Assembly: GCF_018139145.2 (NCBI RefSeq)
Contig: NC_059475.1
Span: 17,550,937 to 17,614,936, forward strand
DNA: 64,000 nt
Origin: Gymnogyps californianus
Lineage: Eukaryota; Chordata; Aves; Accipitriformes; Cathartidae
Reading direction: 5' to 3'
Every line of letters begins with the position of its first letter. The first letter of the stretch is position 1. Of the stretch, positions 63,501 through 64,000 are shown one piece after another. The notes beneath the pieces are model-generated. The model was not told where the DNA came from. It saw only the letters and a program-made list of their open reading frames with translations, and made no database searches. Position numbers and translations under genes: made by a program.

Positions 63501-64000
63501 AACAGTCTAGAAGATCTGACACAGATTCATATGGGTAAACGTATCCTTGCATCCGTAAGATGCTTTAAGAGGGAAAGAGATGTGCACTCAGAGACAGACA
63601 GAAAGACAGCAGTAACCATCAAAACTCTCAGCTACTGAAATGTTTCTGGTGATTTCTATGCTTTGACAAAAATTGCCAAACAGGGTGTTACAAAGCTGGT
63701 ACATTTATAAACTCAGGCAATGAATGAAAAAACTGAAATGCAAGTTAGATACACCATATATTTAAGAAAAAAAAAAACCTCACAAAGCCAGGGAAACCAA
63801 AGCTGATGGAAGCTGAACCGAAGTTGAATTAAGAGTGAACTCAAAGCTTCACAGCATGGGATGGTTTATTAGCAGCCTGAAGACAAAGGCCACAAAGCAG
63901 TTTTACTCCCTTAGAGAGAGGAGCCCTATTATGGGGCCTTTCAACTCCCCAAGAATTGCCTTTTAACTCTCCCTCCACAGTAGGACAAACAGGGGAAAGA
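60591..64000. other. Non-coding sequence to the right edge
   Basis: Pyrimidine-rich sequence lies at about 61490-61690. The last kilobase (about 62940-63500) is somewhat richer in GC, but its open frames (up to about 89 codons) are unrecognised. A minus-strand donor-like AAG|GTAAGT lies near 62052 without a clear partner. No gene is supported. Confidence 0.55.

Noticed and set aside
1..64000. Bacterial-type systems, CRISPR arrays, phage islands or operons
   Set aside because: Stop density, CpG depletion, LINE/SINE/LTR content and the lack of any regular direct-repeat array show vertebrate non-coding DNA.

Overview
This window looks like a vertebrate chromosome segment, most likely from a bird, and it is almost entirely non-coding. 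It has no operons, no dense ORFs, and no tRNA, rRNA or CRISPR structure that I can see. Three things point to a bird. There are two CR1 LINE copies with the CR1-type 3' octamer end (23285-24241 and 43405-43641, both on the minus strand). There is a 607-bp solo LTR at 3047-3653 that I recognise from memory as a very common LTR of Neoaves genomes. There are also old amniote relics: MIR SINE pieces and several imperfect palindromic repeats of a kind widespread in turtles and birds. The Neoaves placement rests only on recall of that LTR and was not checked against a database.

Layout. 1-2624 is AT-rich sequence in which I recognise no gene. A T20 tract at 2625-2644 precedes a more GC-rich block. 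The solo LTR at 3047-3653 has an intact 5-bp target duplication (GAGCC on both sides), a TATA box and a polyadenylation-like signal. The 3.9-6.5 kb stretch holds several weak exon-like segments with compatible splice signals, but I could not assign them to any protein. A GC-rich, CpG-bearing patch with a TATA box lies at 7261-7646. 7.7-23.2 kb is AT-rich unique sequence with scattered microsatellites and decayed repeats. A 5'-truncated CR1 at 23.3-24.2 kb keeps the FADD motif of its reverse transcriptase and has two apparent frameshifts. 24.2-43.4 kb is again mainly unique, with a CpG cluster at 28.6 kb, a palindromic repeat at 30.3 kb, a MIR piece at 38.0 kb and a possible old CR1/L3 piece at 39.8 kb. 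A short CR1 3' end lies at 43.4 kb. 43.6-64.0 kb is unique sequence with one segment (47444-47521) bounded by near-consensus splice sites, a G13 tract, a 25-bp tandem duplication and one more MIR piece.

No protein-coding gene can be supported apart from the dead CR1 reverse transcriptase. The window is best read as a long intron or an intergenic region. The exon-like segments are worth checking against RNA data, but 64 kb of vertebrate intron contains many chance pseudo-exons, so their confidence is kept low. I found no clear sign of an undescribed biological system.
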